Shown piece after piece: positions 41,890-50,961 of a stretch of 64,000 nucleotides of DNA; positions within the stretch are counted from its first letter, which is position 1, and each line of letters begins with the position of its first letter. The notes under the pieces are model-generated. The model was not told the origin of the DNA. It saw only the letters and a list, made by a program, of their open reading frames with translations, and made no database searches. The position numbers and the translations under genes were made by a program. The DNA comes from XN24 sp047921455. GTDB taxonomy: Bacteria > Pseudomonadota > Gammaproteobacteria > Steroidobacterales > XN24. The DNA is taken from assembly GCA_047921455.1 (NCBI GenBank), contig JBLRWC010000011.1, forward strand, positions 1 through 64,000, written 5' to 3'.

Positions 41890-42846
41890 TTACTGCTGGT
41901 CCGCGAGCCAGGCGTCGTCGGACGTCTCATCGATGCCCTCGAACAGGAAGGTACTCAGGTAGCGTTCCCCCGTGTCCGGCAGCATGGCGAGCAGGACGGC
42001 GCCAGGCTCGGCACGCTCCGCCACCTTGACCGCGGCGGCCAGCGTGCCGCCCGCGGACAGGCCGACCAGGATGCCTTCGCGCGTCGCAAGCGCACGGGCG
42101 TAGTCGCGGGATTCTTCGTCGGTCACGGTCACCAGCTCGTCCACGACGTCGCGATTAAGCACCGCAGGAATGAAATCCGGCGTCCAGCCCTGGATCTTGT
42201 GCGGCTGCCACTCCTGGCCGCCGAGCAGCGAGGCGCCCGCGGGCTCAGTGGCAACAATTTTTACCTCCGGCCGGGCCAGCTTGATGACTTCACCGGCGCC
42301 GGTGAGCGTGCCGCCCGTGCCCCAGCCCGTGACCCAGAAGTCCAGCCGTCGACCAGCGAAATCCCTGAGGATCTCCGGCCCGGTTGTCTGGCGATGGAAA
42401 GCGGGGTTGGCCTCGTTCTCGAATTGCCGCGCCAGGAACCAGCCATGTTTTTTGGCCAGTTCCTCGGCTCGCCTGACCATGCCGGTGCCGCGCTCCGCCG
42501 CCGGCGTAAGGATGACTTTCGCACCCAGCGCTTTCATGACGCGACGCCGCTCGATGGAAAAAGTCTCCACCATGGTGGCCACGAAGGGATAGCCGCGCGC
42601 CGCGCAGACCATGGCGAGCGCGATGCCGGTGTTGCCGGAAGTTGCCTCGATGACGGTCTGTCCCGGCTGCAGCAGGCCACGTCTCTCGGCATCATCAATG
42701 ATCGCGAAGGCCAGCCGGTCCTTGACCGAGGCCATCGGATTGAAGGACTCGATCTTCACGTAGATGGTGGTATGCGCGGGACCGATCCGGTTCAGGCGCA
42801 CCACGGGGGTTGATCCGATGGTGCCGAGAATGTTGTCGTGAATCAT
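41890..42846 (-). CDS. cysK: cysteine synthase (O-acetylserine sulfhydrylase)
   Basis: A 318-residue PLP enzyme that makes cysteine from O-acetylserine and sulfide. The lysine that binds PLP lies in ESFNPMASVKDRLA, the phosphate-binding loop is EATSGNTGIALA, and GTGGTLTGAGEVIK and GLSAGGT are conserved. It is divergent from the cysB-type regulator with about 150 bp between them, so control by CysB and O-acetylserine is likely. Confidence 0.94.
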   Translation of the reverse strand: MIHDNILGTIGSTPVVRLNRIGPAHTTIYVKIESFNPMASVKDRLAFAIIDDAERRGLLQPGQTVIEATSGNTGIALAMVCAARGYPFVATMVETFSIERRRVMKALGAKVILTPAAERGTGMVRRAEELAKKHGWFLARQFENEANPAFHRQTTGPEILRDFAGRRLDFWVTGWGTGGTLTGAGEVIKLARPEVKIVATEPAGASLLGGQEWQPHKIQGWTPDFIPAVLNRDVVDELVTVTDEESRDYARALATREGILVGLSAGGTLAAAVKVAERAEPGAVLLAMLPDTGERYLSTFLFEGIDETSDDAWLADQQ

Positions 42847-42997
42847 GGTGTTTCCAGTGGTTTGTGTACCGAAGGATATAAGCTGCGCGATGCGTATTGG
42901 AAATAACCGTTGTTTCGGTTTGCATGCGCTTTGGTTATAAGTGTGCCGGACTTTACCGGCTTGGGAGACCGCGCGGGCGGCGCGGCGAGGCGATGCG

Positions 42998-44026
42998 ATG
43001 AAACTGCAACAACTGCGCTACCTGCGGGCGGTCATAGACAACGGCCTCAATATGACGCTGGCGGCCGAACGGCTGGCCACCTCGCAGCCCGGTGTCAGCA
43101 AGCAACTGAAGTTGCTTGAGCAGGAACTGGGACTGAGCCTGTTCGTCCGCAAGGGCCGGAGCCTGGTCAGCCTGACAGCGGAGGGCGAGGACGTGGCGCG
43201 CCGCGCAGCCAATATTCTGCGGGAAGTAGAGGCCATTCGCGGGATTTCACCCAATATCTATTCTGAATCTGCGGGCCGGCTGTCGATCGGCACGACCCAC
43301 ACCCAGGCGCGCTACGTGCTGCCGGAGGTCATCGCGCGTTTCCGGGTGCGTTATCCCGACGTCACCCTGGATCTCCACCAGGGCACTTCGGAGCAACTGG
43401 CCGAAATGGCGGAGAAACGCCTGGTCGATTTCGTCATCGCGTCCGAATCACGGCACCGATTTCCCGACCTCGTGGTGCTGCCGTGCTTCCGCTGGGACCG
43501 GATCATCCTGGTGCCCGAGGAACATCCGCTGGCGAGGCTCAAGCGAGCACCGACGCTCGAGGAGCTGGCGAAGTATCCGCTCGTCACGTACGTGTTCAAT
43601 TTCGAAGGCGATTCCAGCCTCAAGCGGGCCTTCGCCGCCCGCGGACTGGAGCCCCAGGTGGCGTTCACGGCACGCGATGCGGACGTGATCAAGACGTACG
43701 TCAATCTTGGGCTGGGTATCGGCATCGTCGCCAGCATGGCCGAGGCGGCCGGTGGGCCAAGCGGCCTGGTGGCGCTCGATGCCGAAGGATTGTTTCCCCG
43801 CTGTACAACCTGGATCGGCTTCCGGCGCGATGTCGTCCTGCGCAAGTACATCTTCGATTTTTTCGAATTCTTCGCCGCGCACCTGGATGAACGCACGGTG
43901 CGGGCGGCAGTCGCCCTGGATACGCAGGAAGAGATCGACACGTTAATGGCCGACGTCGCGTTGCCGCTGCGGGGTCGCGGCGCGGTTCCGCCCGGGCAAG
44001 ATACGCCGGTCAAGCTGCTAAAATGA
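42998..44026 (+). CDS. cysB: CysB-type LysR regulator
   Basis: A 342-residue LysR regulator. It starts MKLQQLRYLRAVIDNGLNMT, the CysB N-terminus, with the helix-turn-helix ATSQPGVSKQLKLLEQELG. The ligand domain has THTQARYVLPEVI, matching the inducer-binding TTHTQARY of CysB. It should activate cysteine biosynthesis genes such as the divergent cysK. The ATG at 42998 is used; the frame extends 19 codons upstream without support. The divergent spacer contains TATAAG-like and AT-rich patches but no site I can call. Confidence 0.93.
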   Translation: MKLQQLRYLRAVIDNGLNMTLAAERLATSQPGVSKQLKLLEQELGLSLFVRKGRSLVSLTAEGEDVARRAANILREVEAIRGISPNIYSESAGRLSIGTTHTQARYVLPEVIARFRVRYPDVTLDLHQGTSEQLAEMAEKRLVDFVIASESRHRFPDLVVLPCFRWDRIILVPEEHPLARLKRAPTLEELAKYPLVTYVFNFEGDSSLKRAFAARGLEPQVAFTARDADVIKTYVNLGLGIGIVASMAEAAGGPSGLVALDAEGLFPRCTTWIGFRRDVVLRKYIFDFFEFFAAHLDERTVRAAVALDTQEEIDTLMADVALPLRGRGAVPPGQDTPVKLLK

Positions 44027-44061
44027 GGGGCAAATCAAGGTTGTGAAAGGAGCATAGTCCA

Positions 44062-45207
44062 GTGAAGAACCTGAAACTGGTGGTGGCGGCGACCGGAATG
44101 GCCGCCGTGCTGTTGGCCGGCGCTCCGAGCCCCGCGGCGGCCGAGGTCATTGCGGAATCGGTGCGCACGCAATATGAATCGATTCGCGTGGAGCGCATCG
44201 TCGGCGGGCTTGAGCGTCCGTGGGCTGTCGCGTTCCTGCCCGACGGCGGTTACCTTGTCACGGAGCGGCCGGGCCGCCTGCAACTGGTCAGGGATGGTGA
44301 GGCTAGCCACGTAACCGGTTTGCCCGAAGTCCATGCCGCCGGCCAGGGTGGCTTGCTGGACGTCGTGCTGCATCCCGAGCACGCGGCGAACGGATGGGTC
44401 TACCTGACTTATTCGAAAGGCGATGCCAGTGGCACTGCGACGGCGCTCGGCCGTGCGCGCCTGGACGGTGACCGGCTGGTCGATTTCGAGGAATTGTTTG
44501 TCCAGGACCGGTTTTCGGCGCCGGGCCGGCATTATGGCTCGCGGCTCGCGTGGCTGGCGGACGGCACCCTGTTGATGAGTATCGGTGACCGGGGCAATGA
44601 ACCGCCGCGCGCCCAGGATCTGCGCGATCACGCCGGCAAAGTACTGCGCCTGCAGGACGATGGCGGCGTGCCCGCCGACAACCCCTTTGTCGATCGCGAT
44701 GATGTTCACCCGGAGATTTTTTCGCTTGGCCATCGCAACATCCAGGGACTGATCGTGACGCCCGGTAGCGGCGAAATCTGGGCGACCGAGCACGGACCGC
44801 GCGGCGGTGACGAGCTGAACCTGGTGGAGGCCGGCAAGAACTATGGCTGGCCGGTCGTTTCACAGGGGCGGGATTACCGCACCGAGGAACAGTTTGGCGA
44901 GGCACGCAGCGGCGTCGGCTACGAACCGCCGGTTTACGAGTTCTTGCCGACCCTGGCGCCGTCCGGGCTGGCGCTGGTCACGCAAGATCGCTTCCCGCGC
45001 TGGCAGGGGAACCTGCTGGCCGGAGGCCTGCGGGCGGAGCGTATTCGCCGCGTCGTGCTCGAGGATGGCGTCGTGGTCCACGATGAAGAGCTGCTGCTGA
45101 AGCTCGTCGGTCGCATCCGCGATGTACGCGAAGGGCCGGATGGGCACATCTACGTGCTCACGGACGAAGCCGACGGTGCTTTGTACCGGATCGAATCCGC
45201 GCGCTAG
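44062..45207 (+). CDS. PQQ-dependent sugar dehydrogenase (GSDH/YliI type)
   Basis: A 381-residue exported protein. A signal peptide (about residues 1-28, ending PAAAEV) precedes a six-bladed propeller of the soluble aldose sugar dehydrogenase family. FLPDGGYLVTERPGRL, GQGGLLDVVLHP, FSLGHRNIQGL and ATEHGPRGGDELN are family signatures. It would oxidise aldoses with PQQ in the periplasm; PQQ genes are not in this window. GTG start with AAAGGAG upstream, 35 bp after cysB. Confidence 0.92.
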   Translation: MKNLKLVVAATGMAAVLLAGAPSPAAAEVIAESVRTQYESIRVERIVGGLERPWAVAFLPDGGYLVTERPGRLQLVRDGEASHVTGLPEVHAAGQGGLLDVVLHPEHAANGWVYLTYSKGDASGTATALGRARLDGDRLVDFEELFVQDRFSAPGRHYGSRLAWLADGTLLMSIGDRGNEPPRAQDLRDHAGKVLRLQDDGGVPADNPFVDRDDVHPEIFSLGHRNIQGLIVTPGSGEIWATEHGPRGGDELNLVEAGKNYGWPVVSQGRDYRTEEQFGEARSGVGYEPPVYEFLPTLAPSGLALVTQDRFPRWQGNLLAGGLRAERIRRVVLEDGVVVHDEELLLKLVGRIRDVREGPDGHIYVLTDEADGALYRIESAR

Positions 45208-47138
45208 ACCGCCAGCGGCGGCATCGGGCAGCCGAGTGCCGTCGCCGTCGAGCGCAACAGTTGCAGCTCGTCCGGGTGGATCCTGCCGTCGTGGGCCGCG
45301 ACTTCCGCCATCGCGGCCATGAGCAACTGGCGGTGGTGTTCCTTCATCGCCGCGAGACGCGCCGAGTGTCCAGCCGCCGCGGCGCCGGCGGATGCGTTCA
45401 TGCTCGCGTAACTGGGCAGCGGCGAGGGCAGGGGGAAGCCGCCAGCCTCGAGCTTCGCGGCCCCTTGTGTCCATGCCGCGGCCGCGTCGGCCTCGGTGTC
45501 GTGCCCGGCGCGGGCCAGTAGCGCCAGCATCGCCAGGGCGCCTTCCGGATCGGGCTTGCCGCTCGCCTCGGGGGACAGGCGGGATTCGAGCGCGGCGGCG
45601 AGGGCCGCCTCGTGCGGGCTGACGCTGCCATCGAGCTCGATCACCCGCTGCACCAGTTCGACGAGGGTCTCCCGGCGGGTCTCCGGCAGGTGCAGCAGCG
45701 CGGGCGACGCGAGATCGAGCAGCGCCAGCCGCAGGGTGGGGGCGAAGTCTGTCAGCGCCTCCGCGGTCGTGGCAATGCGCGTTCGCAGGGCGTGGCCGAG
45801 CCGGTTCTCCAGGAGGGTCAATTGGCGTGCCCGCATTTCCGCATGGCTATCCAGCACCAGCGCCAGGACAGTCACGGCCGCGCCCTCCGGTTCGAGTACC
45901 GTGTCATGCAGGGATTCGGGCACCAGGGCGAGCAGGCGTTCGGCCATGGCGAGGTCCACTACGCCGACCATTGTGGCCGCCGCCACCGGGTCGAGGCCGG
46001 GCAAGTTAGGTATTCCCGGTATGCCCGGCAATGCGCCGCGTTGCCGTTCGCCGTCTGCCGAGGCGGCCGGGCGTGGCGCCCCGGTTTCCGGCTGCGGCGG
46101 TGCGGGCGGTGCAGGATCGCCCGGCTGCCAATCGGGATCCAGCGCGCGGATGCGCTCTGCAACCGGCGGATGCGTCGCCATGAGCCCGGCCAGGCTGCGG
46201 CGCCCGCTTGCAAATAGCATGTGGCCGACTTCCTCGCGCCGCACCGAGCGCACCGAGGAGGCCAGCGGCGAGGCGGCGATGCGCTTCAGTGCATTGGCGA
46301 GGCCCGCCGGATTGCGAGTGAATTGCACCGCGGAGGCGTCCGCCAGCACTTCGCGTTGCCGCGAAACCGCGGCCTGCAGGATGCGCCCGGCAAGTACCCC
46401 GATCGCGCCGAGCACCACGATGGCAAGGCCGGCTGCGAGGAGCGCTGCGCCCGCGCCGCCGCCGCCACCGCCGCGGCGGCTGGTGTGCCGGACGCGGCCG
46501 CCGCCGACGGCCGCCCCGCGCAGCAGCAGGCGGCCCGCCATGCTCACGGCGACCAGTCCGTATACGTAGCCCATCAGCCGGGCATTGAGCCGCATATCGC
46601 CATTCAGGATATGACTGAACTCGTGGCCGACCACGCCCTGCAGCTCGTCACGCGTCAACCGCTCGAGCGCCCCGCGAGTGACGGCGACGGCAGCGTTGGC
46701 GGGTTGCAAGCCGGCCGCGAACGCATTGATGCCGGGCTCGTTTTCCAGCACGTAGACCTCGGGCACTGGCAAGCCGGCGGCGATGGCCATCTCTTCGACA
46801 ACGTTGTGCAGCCGGCGCTTGAGCGGATCTTTTTCGAGGCCCGTCACCCGCTCTCCGCCAAGTGCGACTGCTACGGCGCCGCCACCGCTGCGTAGTCCGC
46901 TGAGACGCCACATCGAGGCGATGCCGATGAAGGCGGCCGTCGCCATCGCCGCAACCACGAACACCAGCGGATCGACACCGGCACTCGGCATCTGCCCTTC
47001 GGGCGTGCCGGAAACACTGGCGACCAGGGCGATGACCAGGCCAACCGCCAGCGCGACTGCGCCGGTGGCTACGGCGAACGCGCCGAGCAGCCACTTGGAA
47101 AGCCCGCGCGCTGCAGCCTGCCTGCCGAAAAAATCCAT
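45204..47138 (-). CDS. HtpX-like M48 zinc metalloprotease with long C-terminal extension
   Basis: A 644-residue membrane protease. Two N-terminal helices (about 16-42 and 57-77) precede the catalytic domain with HEFSH (172-176) and a downstream Glu in QREVLADASAVQF. Further helices lie between. After about residue 345 there is a Pro-rich linker and a 300-residue helical region, with a segment near the C-terminus (ALLDLASPALLHLPETRR ... EVAAHDGRIHPDELQLLRS) that looks TerB-like. Typical HtpX is about 290 residues, so the extension is unusual. It follows lemA by 44 bp. Confidence 0.9.
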   Translation of the reverse strand: MDFFGRQAAARGLSKWLLGAFAVATGAVALAVGLVIALVASVSGTPEGQMPSAGVDPLVFVVAAMATAAFIGIASMWRLSGLRSGGGAVAVALGGERVTGLEKDPLKRRLHNVVEEMAIAAGLPVPEVYVLENEPGINAFAAGLQPANAAVAVTRGALERLTRDELQGVVGHEFSHILNGDMRLNARLMGYVYGLVAVSMAGRLLLRGAAVGGGRVRHTSRRGGGGGGAGAALLAAGLAIVVLGAIGVLAGRILQAAVSRQREVLADASAVQFTRNPAGLANALKRIAASPLASSVRSVRREEVGHMLFASGRRSLAGLMATHPPVAERIRALDPDWQPGDPAPPAPPQPETGAPRPAASADGERQRGALPGIPGIPNLPGLDPVAAATMVGVVDLAMAERLLALVPESLHDTVLEPEGAAVTVLALVLDSHAEMRARQLTLLENRLGHALRTRIATTAEALTDFAPTLRLALLDLASPALLHLPETRRETLVELVQRVIELDGSVSPHEAALAAALESRLSPEASGKPDPEGALAMLALLARAGHDTEADAAAAWTQGAAKLEAGGFPLPSPLPSYASMNASAGAAAAGHSARLAAMKEHHRQLLMAAMAEVAAHDGRIHPDELQLLRSTATALGCPMPPLAV

Positions 47139-47182
47139 GCTGCGCCCTGGCCTTTTGCCGTGAGATTACTGCCGGCCGCGTG

Positions 47183-47767
47183 TCAGAAGTTGACTTGCGG
47201 CACCTGGCGTTTCTCTTCGGACTCGATCTCCAGGAAGGCTGCAGCATCGAAGCTGAAGGAATTGGCGATCAGGTTGTTGGGGAAGTTTTCGCGCGCATTG
47301 TTGTATTGCATCACCGCGTCGTTGAACGCCTGGCGGGAAAAAGCGACCCGGTTTTCCGTGCTGCTCAGTTCTTCCTGGAGTTGCATCATGTTGCGGTCAG
47401 CTTTCAGCTCCGGATAAGACTCCGACAACGCAAACAGGCGGCCAAGTGCCGAGGACAGTGCGGAATCAGCGCCCGACAACTCCTGAACGGCCGCCGCGTT
47501 TTCCGGGTGAGCGGCGGCTTCTTTCAGGCCGGCCACGGCGCGGGTGCGCGCTGTAATGACCGCTTCAAGCGTTTCGCGCTCGTGTTTCATATAACCCTTC
47601 ACGGCTTCGACCAGGTTCGGAATCAGGTCGTAGCGGCGGGTCAGTTGCACGTCGATCTGGGCGAATGCGTTCCGGACGGCGTTGCGCAGGTTGATGAGCT
47701 TGTTATAGGTGGCAACCGCCCAAAGGAGGACGGCAATTACAACGGCGACAAAAATCCAGAAACCCAT
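47183..47767 (-). CDS. lemA: LemA family protein
   Basis: A 194-residue protein with one N-terminal membrane helix and a long alpha-helical domain. NKLINLRNAVRNAFAQIDVQ and RRYDLIPNLVEAVKGYMKHE are the LemA signatures, with RVAFSRQAFNDAVMQYNNAR later. Function unclear; LemA is repeatedly found next to HtpX-like proteases, as here. It is divergent from mscS. Confidence 0.94.
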   Translation of the reverse strand: MGFWIFVAVVIAVLLWAVATYNKLINLRNAVRNAFAQIDVQLTRRYDLIPNLVEAVKGYMKHERETLEAVITARTRAVAGLKEAAAHPENAAAVQELSGADSALSSALGRLFALSESYPELKADRNMMQLQEELSSTENRVAFSRQAFNDAVMQYNNARENFPNNLIANSFSFDAAAFLEIESEEKRQVPQVNF

Positions 47768-48005
47768 GAAACCTCTCCGGCATGGTTTGCGAATGCAGCA
47801 TACGCCACGCTATTGCCGGCGCCAATAGCGGCCGCGTAATGCGACCGGGACGCGGCGCGCAGCGCCTCCCGCGGCACCGCGCGCCGCCTTGGTGCAATGC
47901 GCACGCGGTCTTTGCAGCCGCCCCTGTGTGGGGGCAAACTGCGCGAGTTGGCGCAGTCGGCGCGCTCGGCGCGGCCCGTAATTAACGTGAATAAGGAGAT
48001 TTCAG

Positions 48006-48842
48006 GTGGAAGAAGTCAACGCTCTGGTGAGCCCGGAGCAGATCGAGGCACTAGTGGAAGGCGCATCGCGCTTCGGCATGCAGGTGATCGCGGCAATCGT
48101 CGTATTTTTCGTTGGGCGCTGGCTGGCGCGAAAAATCGCCGGCCTGATCGAAAGCGGATTGAAGAAGGCGAACACCGATCCGACCCTGGTTGGATTCTTC
48201 CGCAATATTGTTTATTTCGGCCTGCTGATCATGGTGGTGATCGCTGCCGTCGGGCAACTGGGCGTCCAGACGACCTCCTTCATTGCGGTGCTCGGTGCCG
48301 CCGGCCTGGCTGTCGGCCTGGCTTTGCAGGGCTCGCTGGCAAACTTCGCGGCCGGTGTGCTGATCATTATCTTTCGGCCCTTCAAGTCCGGTGATTTCAT
48401 CGACGCTGGGGGCACCACGGGCACGGTCGAGGAAATCCAGATTTTCACGACCCTGCTGAAGACACCGGACAACAAGAGCATCATCATCCCGAATGCCCAG
48501 ATCACGGCTGGCGCCATCACCAATTTCTCGGCCCGCGATACCCGTCGCCTGGACCTGACTTTCGGGGTCAGTTATGGCGACGACATCGACCATGTGAAAC
48601 GCGTCATTCGCGAAGTGCTCGCCGAAGAAGCGCGGCTGCTGCCGGAGCCCGAGCCCGTGGTCGCCCTGATGAACCTCGGCGACAGCAGCGTGGATTTCGT
48701 AGTGCGACCGTGGGTGAAGAGCAGCGACTACTGGGCTGTCTTCTTTGACTTGCAGGAAGCCATGAAGAAGCGCTTCGACCGGGAAGGTATCAGCATTCCC
48801 TTCCCGCAGCGGGATGTGCACTTGTACAAGCAGGAGGCCTGA
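48006..48842 (+). CDS. mscS: small-conductance mechanosensitive channel MscS
   Basis: A 278-residue channel. Three membrane helices lie in about residues 25-130; the pore helix GAAGLAVGLALQGSLANFAAG carries the Gly/Ala pattern of MscS, then FRPFKSGDFI starts the cytoplasmic beta domain. Opens under hypo-osmotic shock. GTG start at 48006 has AAGGAGA upstream. The 238-bp divergent gap to lemA holds the promoters; I see no other feature in it. Confidence 0.94.
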   Translation: MEEVNALVSPEQIEALVEGASRFGMQVIAAIVVFFVGRWLARKIAGLIESGLKKANTDPTLVGFFRNIVYFGLLIMVVIAAVGQLGVQTTSFIAVLGAAGLAVGLALQGSLANFAAGVLIIIFRPFKSGDFIDAGGTTGTVEEIQIFTTLLKTPDNKSIIIPNAQITAGAITNFSARDTRRLDLTFGVSYGDDIDHVKRVIREVLAEEARLLPEPEPVVALMNLGDSSVDFVVRPWVKSSDYWAVFFDLQEAMKKRFDREGISIPFPQRDVHLYKQEA

Positions 48843-48902
48843 GGCGGTTGACAGGGCGCGGCCCAGGGGCCGGGGGGGCGAAACACAAGCTTCCCTGGCC
48901 CC

Positions 48903-48918
48903 GTGCTGGTTTCAGCAC
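48903..48918. terminator. short hairpin between mscS and tRNA-Pro
   Basis: GTGCTG-GTTT-CAGCAC forms a 6-bp stem with a 4-base loop in the gap between the mscS end and the tRNA 3' end. It could be a weak terminator or tRNA processing context; there is no T-run. Confidence 0.35.
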
Positions 48919-48934
48919 AGGCGGGCGGGCCAAG

Positions 48935-49011
48935 TGGTCGGGGTGGGGAGATTCGAACTCCCGACCTTCTGCTCCCGAAGCAGACGCGCTACCAGGCTGC
49001 GCTACACCCCG
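48935..49011 (-). tRNA. tRNA-Pro (anticodon CGG)
   Basis: On the minus strand the 77-base sequence folds as a cloverleaf. Acceptor stem CGGGGTG/CACCCCG, D-arm AGCGCAGCCTGGTAGCGC, anticodon loop TTCGGGA with CGG, T-arm GTTCGAATC and an encoded CCA end. It decodes CCG. It lies just downstream of ispB on the same strand. Confidence 0.96.
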
Positions 49012-49040
49012 TATTCGGTCTGCTGACCGCTGGTACTTGG

Positions 49041-50057
49041 TCAGGCCGTCCGTTCGACGGCGATGCGCGCGAGGGACACCAGGGCGTCCCGGAATGCCGA
49101 CTCGGGTAATGCCGACAGTGACTCCACTGCAGCCTCGGCTTGCTCGCGTGCAAGCCGCGCAGTGTAGTGGAGCGCCCCGGTTGATTCAATAGCGTCGCGA
49201 ATGGCGACCAGTTCTTCGCGCCCGCCCTGTTCGATGGCTCGCCTGATAATGGCCCGCTGGCTCGCCGTGCCCTCGCGCATGGCCTGGATCAGGGGCAGGG
49301 TGGGTTTGCCCTCGGCCAGGTCGTCGCCCATCTTTTTGCCCATTTCCTCGGTGGCGCCGCTGTAGTCCAGGGCGTCATCGACTAACTGGAAGGCAATGCC
49401 GAGCCGCATGCCGTATTCCGCCAGCGCGCTTTCAGTGGCTTCGTCCGCGTCGGCGAGAATCGCCGCCACGCGGGCGCCGGCCTCGAACAGCTTCGCCGTC
49501 TTGCTGCGGATGACCTCGAAATAGCGAGCCTCGTCGGTATCCGGGTCGTTGCAGTTCATCAGCTGGAGAACTTCGCCCTCGGCGATGACGTTGGTGGCGT
49601 CAGCCATGACTTCCATGATGCGCATTTCGCCGACCTGGACCATCATCTGGAAAGCGCGCGAATAAAGAAAATCGCCCACCAGGACGCTGGCCTCGTTGCC
49701 GAACACGGCGTTGGCGGTGTCCCGGCCACGCCGCAGGTCCGACCCGTCCACCACGTCGTCATGCAGCAATGTAGCAGTATGGATAAACTCGACGATGGCA
49801 GCCGCCTGCACGTGCTGATCGCCCTCGTAGCCGCAACCCCGCGCAGCCAGGAGTACCAGCAGGGGTCGCAAGCGCTTGCCGCCGCCAGCCACGATATGGC
49901 GCGCCACCTGGTTTACCAGCGCAACGTCGCTCGCCAGGCTCGTGACGATACATTCATCGAGGCCGTCGAGGTCGTGCGCGACGAGGCTGCGAATGTCGGC
50001 GATCGCCTGGGGGCTGGGCGCGCCGGTGGATGTAGCTGCGGAAACTGGCGTGGACAT
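49041..50057 (-). CDS. ispB: polyprenyl diphosphate synthase (IspB type)
   Basis: A 338-residue trans-prenyltransferase making the long isoprenoid tail of quinones. The first Asp-rich motif is LLHDDVVDGSDLRRG and the second QLVDDALDYSG. GGGKRLRP binds diphosphate. The open frame runs 131 codons upstream, but the Met at 50055-50057 matches the family start. It is divergent from rplU, the common gammaproteobacterial arrangement. Confidence 0.94.
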   Translation of the reverse strand: MSTPVSAATSTGAPSPQAIADIRSLVAHDLDGLDECIVTSLASDVALVNQVARHIVAGGGKRLRPLLVLLAARGCGYEGDQHVQAAAIVEFIHTATLLHDDVVDGSDLRRGRDTANAVFGNEASVLVGDFLYSRAFQMMVQVGEMRIMEVMADATNVIAEGEVLQLMNCNDPDTDEARYFEVIRSKTAKLFEAGARVAAILADADEATESALAEYGMRLGIAFQLVDDALDYSGATEEMGKKMGDDLAEGKPTLPLIQAMREGTASQRAIIRRAIEQGGREELVAIRDAIESTGALHYTARLAREQAEAAVESLSALPESAFRDALVSLARIAVERTA

Positions 50058-50238
50058 CGTTGCTCTTGGCTGTTTCGGGATACGGTCATCCCCGGGACGC
50101 GCATTATCGCGGATTATCCCAGGAGTCGCAGCAATCACGGCGTGCGTTGAAAAGGTTTGACCCCGCAACGGGAAGTCCATAGAATAACCGGCTTTCTCCG
50201 GGCCACTCCGGCTCGGACGCGTGTTTATGGGAGCATCC

Positions 50239-50553
50239 ATGTACGCCGTGATCGCCACAGGCGGAAAACAGTACCGGGTCAGCGAAGGCGCTGTCCTGCG
50301 GGTAGAGAAGCTCGAGGCCGAGGAAGGCGCGAGCATTGAATTCGATCGCGTCCTGCTGGTCGGTGACGGCGAAACCGTGAGCATCGGCAAGCCTTTCCTG
50401 GAAGGCGGCAAGGTGCAAGCCACCGTGATGTCGCAGGGCAAGGCGCGCAAAGTCGAGATCGTGAAGTTCCGGCGGCGGCAGAACTACCGGCGGACCAAGG
50501 GTCATCGGCAGAACTTCACCCAGATCAAGATCACCGGTATCGCCGCCGGCTGA
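50239..50553 (+). CDS. rplU: 50S ribosomal protein L21
   Basis: A 104-residue protein starting MYAVIATGGKQYRV, the canonical L21 N-terminus, and ending with a basic RRRQNYRRTKGHRQ tract followed by TQIKITGI. Binds 23S rRNA. The ATG at 50239 is chosen over an earlier in-frame Met six codons upstream. A 181-bp divergent spacer separates it from ispB. Confidence 0.98.
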   Translation: MYAVIATGGKQYRVSEGAVLRVEKLEAEEGASIEFDRVLLVGDGETVSIGKPFLEGGKVQATVMSQGKARKVEIVKFRRRQNYRRTKGHRQNFTQIKITGIAAG

Positions 50554-50584
50554 CGCGCGGTCGGTACCCTGGAGGTAACGGGAA

Positions 50585-50842
50585 ATGGCACATAAGAAGG
50601 CAGGCGGCAGTACTCGCAACGGCCGCGATTCTGAATCCAAGCGGCTCGGCGTCAAGAAGTACGGCGGGGAGAAGGTGCTGGCCGGCAATATTCTCATTCG
50701 CCAGCGCGGCACCAAGTTTCACCCTGGCGTCAATGTAGGCTGTGGTCGAGACTATACTTTGTTCGCCAAGGCCGACGGCCGCGTCGCATTCGAGACCAAG
50801 GGCCCGCGTAATCGCAAGTTCGTGAGCATCGTCACGGACTGA
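50585..50842 (+). CDS. rpmA: 50S ribosomal protein L27
   Basis: An 85-residue protein starting MAHKKAGGSTRNGRDS, the classic L27 N-terminus that reaches the peptidyl transferase centre. GGEKVLAGNILIRQRGTKF is also conserved. A GGAGG site lies upstream; the gene follows rplU by 31 bp and is followed by a hairpin terminator. Confidence 0.98.
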   Translation: MAHKKAGGSTRNGRDSESKRLGVKKYGGEKVLAGNILIRQRGTKFHPGVNVGCGRDYTLFAKADGRVAFETKGPRNRKFVSIVTD

Positions 50843-50866
50843 GCCGGGCGGCGGGCGGTATCCTTG

Positions 50867-50896
50867 GAAGACCCCGGGGCCTCCTCCGGGGTCTTC
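50867..50896 (+). terminator. hairpin after rpmA
   Basis: GAAGACCCCGG and CCGGGGTCTTC form a perfect 11-bp stem with an 8-base loop, 25 bp after the rpmA stop. The following sequence has only a short T stretch, so it may attenuate rather than fully stop transcription into obgE. Confidence 0.65.
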
Positions 50897-50961
50897 GCGT
50901 TTGAGCGGTTGCGAAGTCGCGGCGCGGGGTGCGGAGGGCAAAATTCGCCAGGGGCTGCAGC

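Noticed and set aside
49041..50450. 131-codon upstream extension of the polyprenyl synthase
   Set aside because: It crosses rplU and its promoter on the opposite strand; the internal Met matches the family start.
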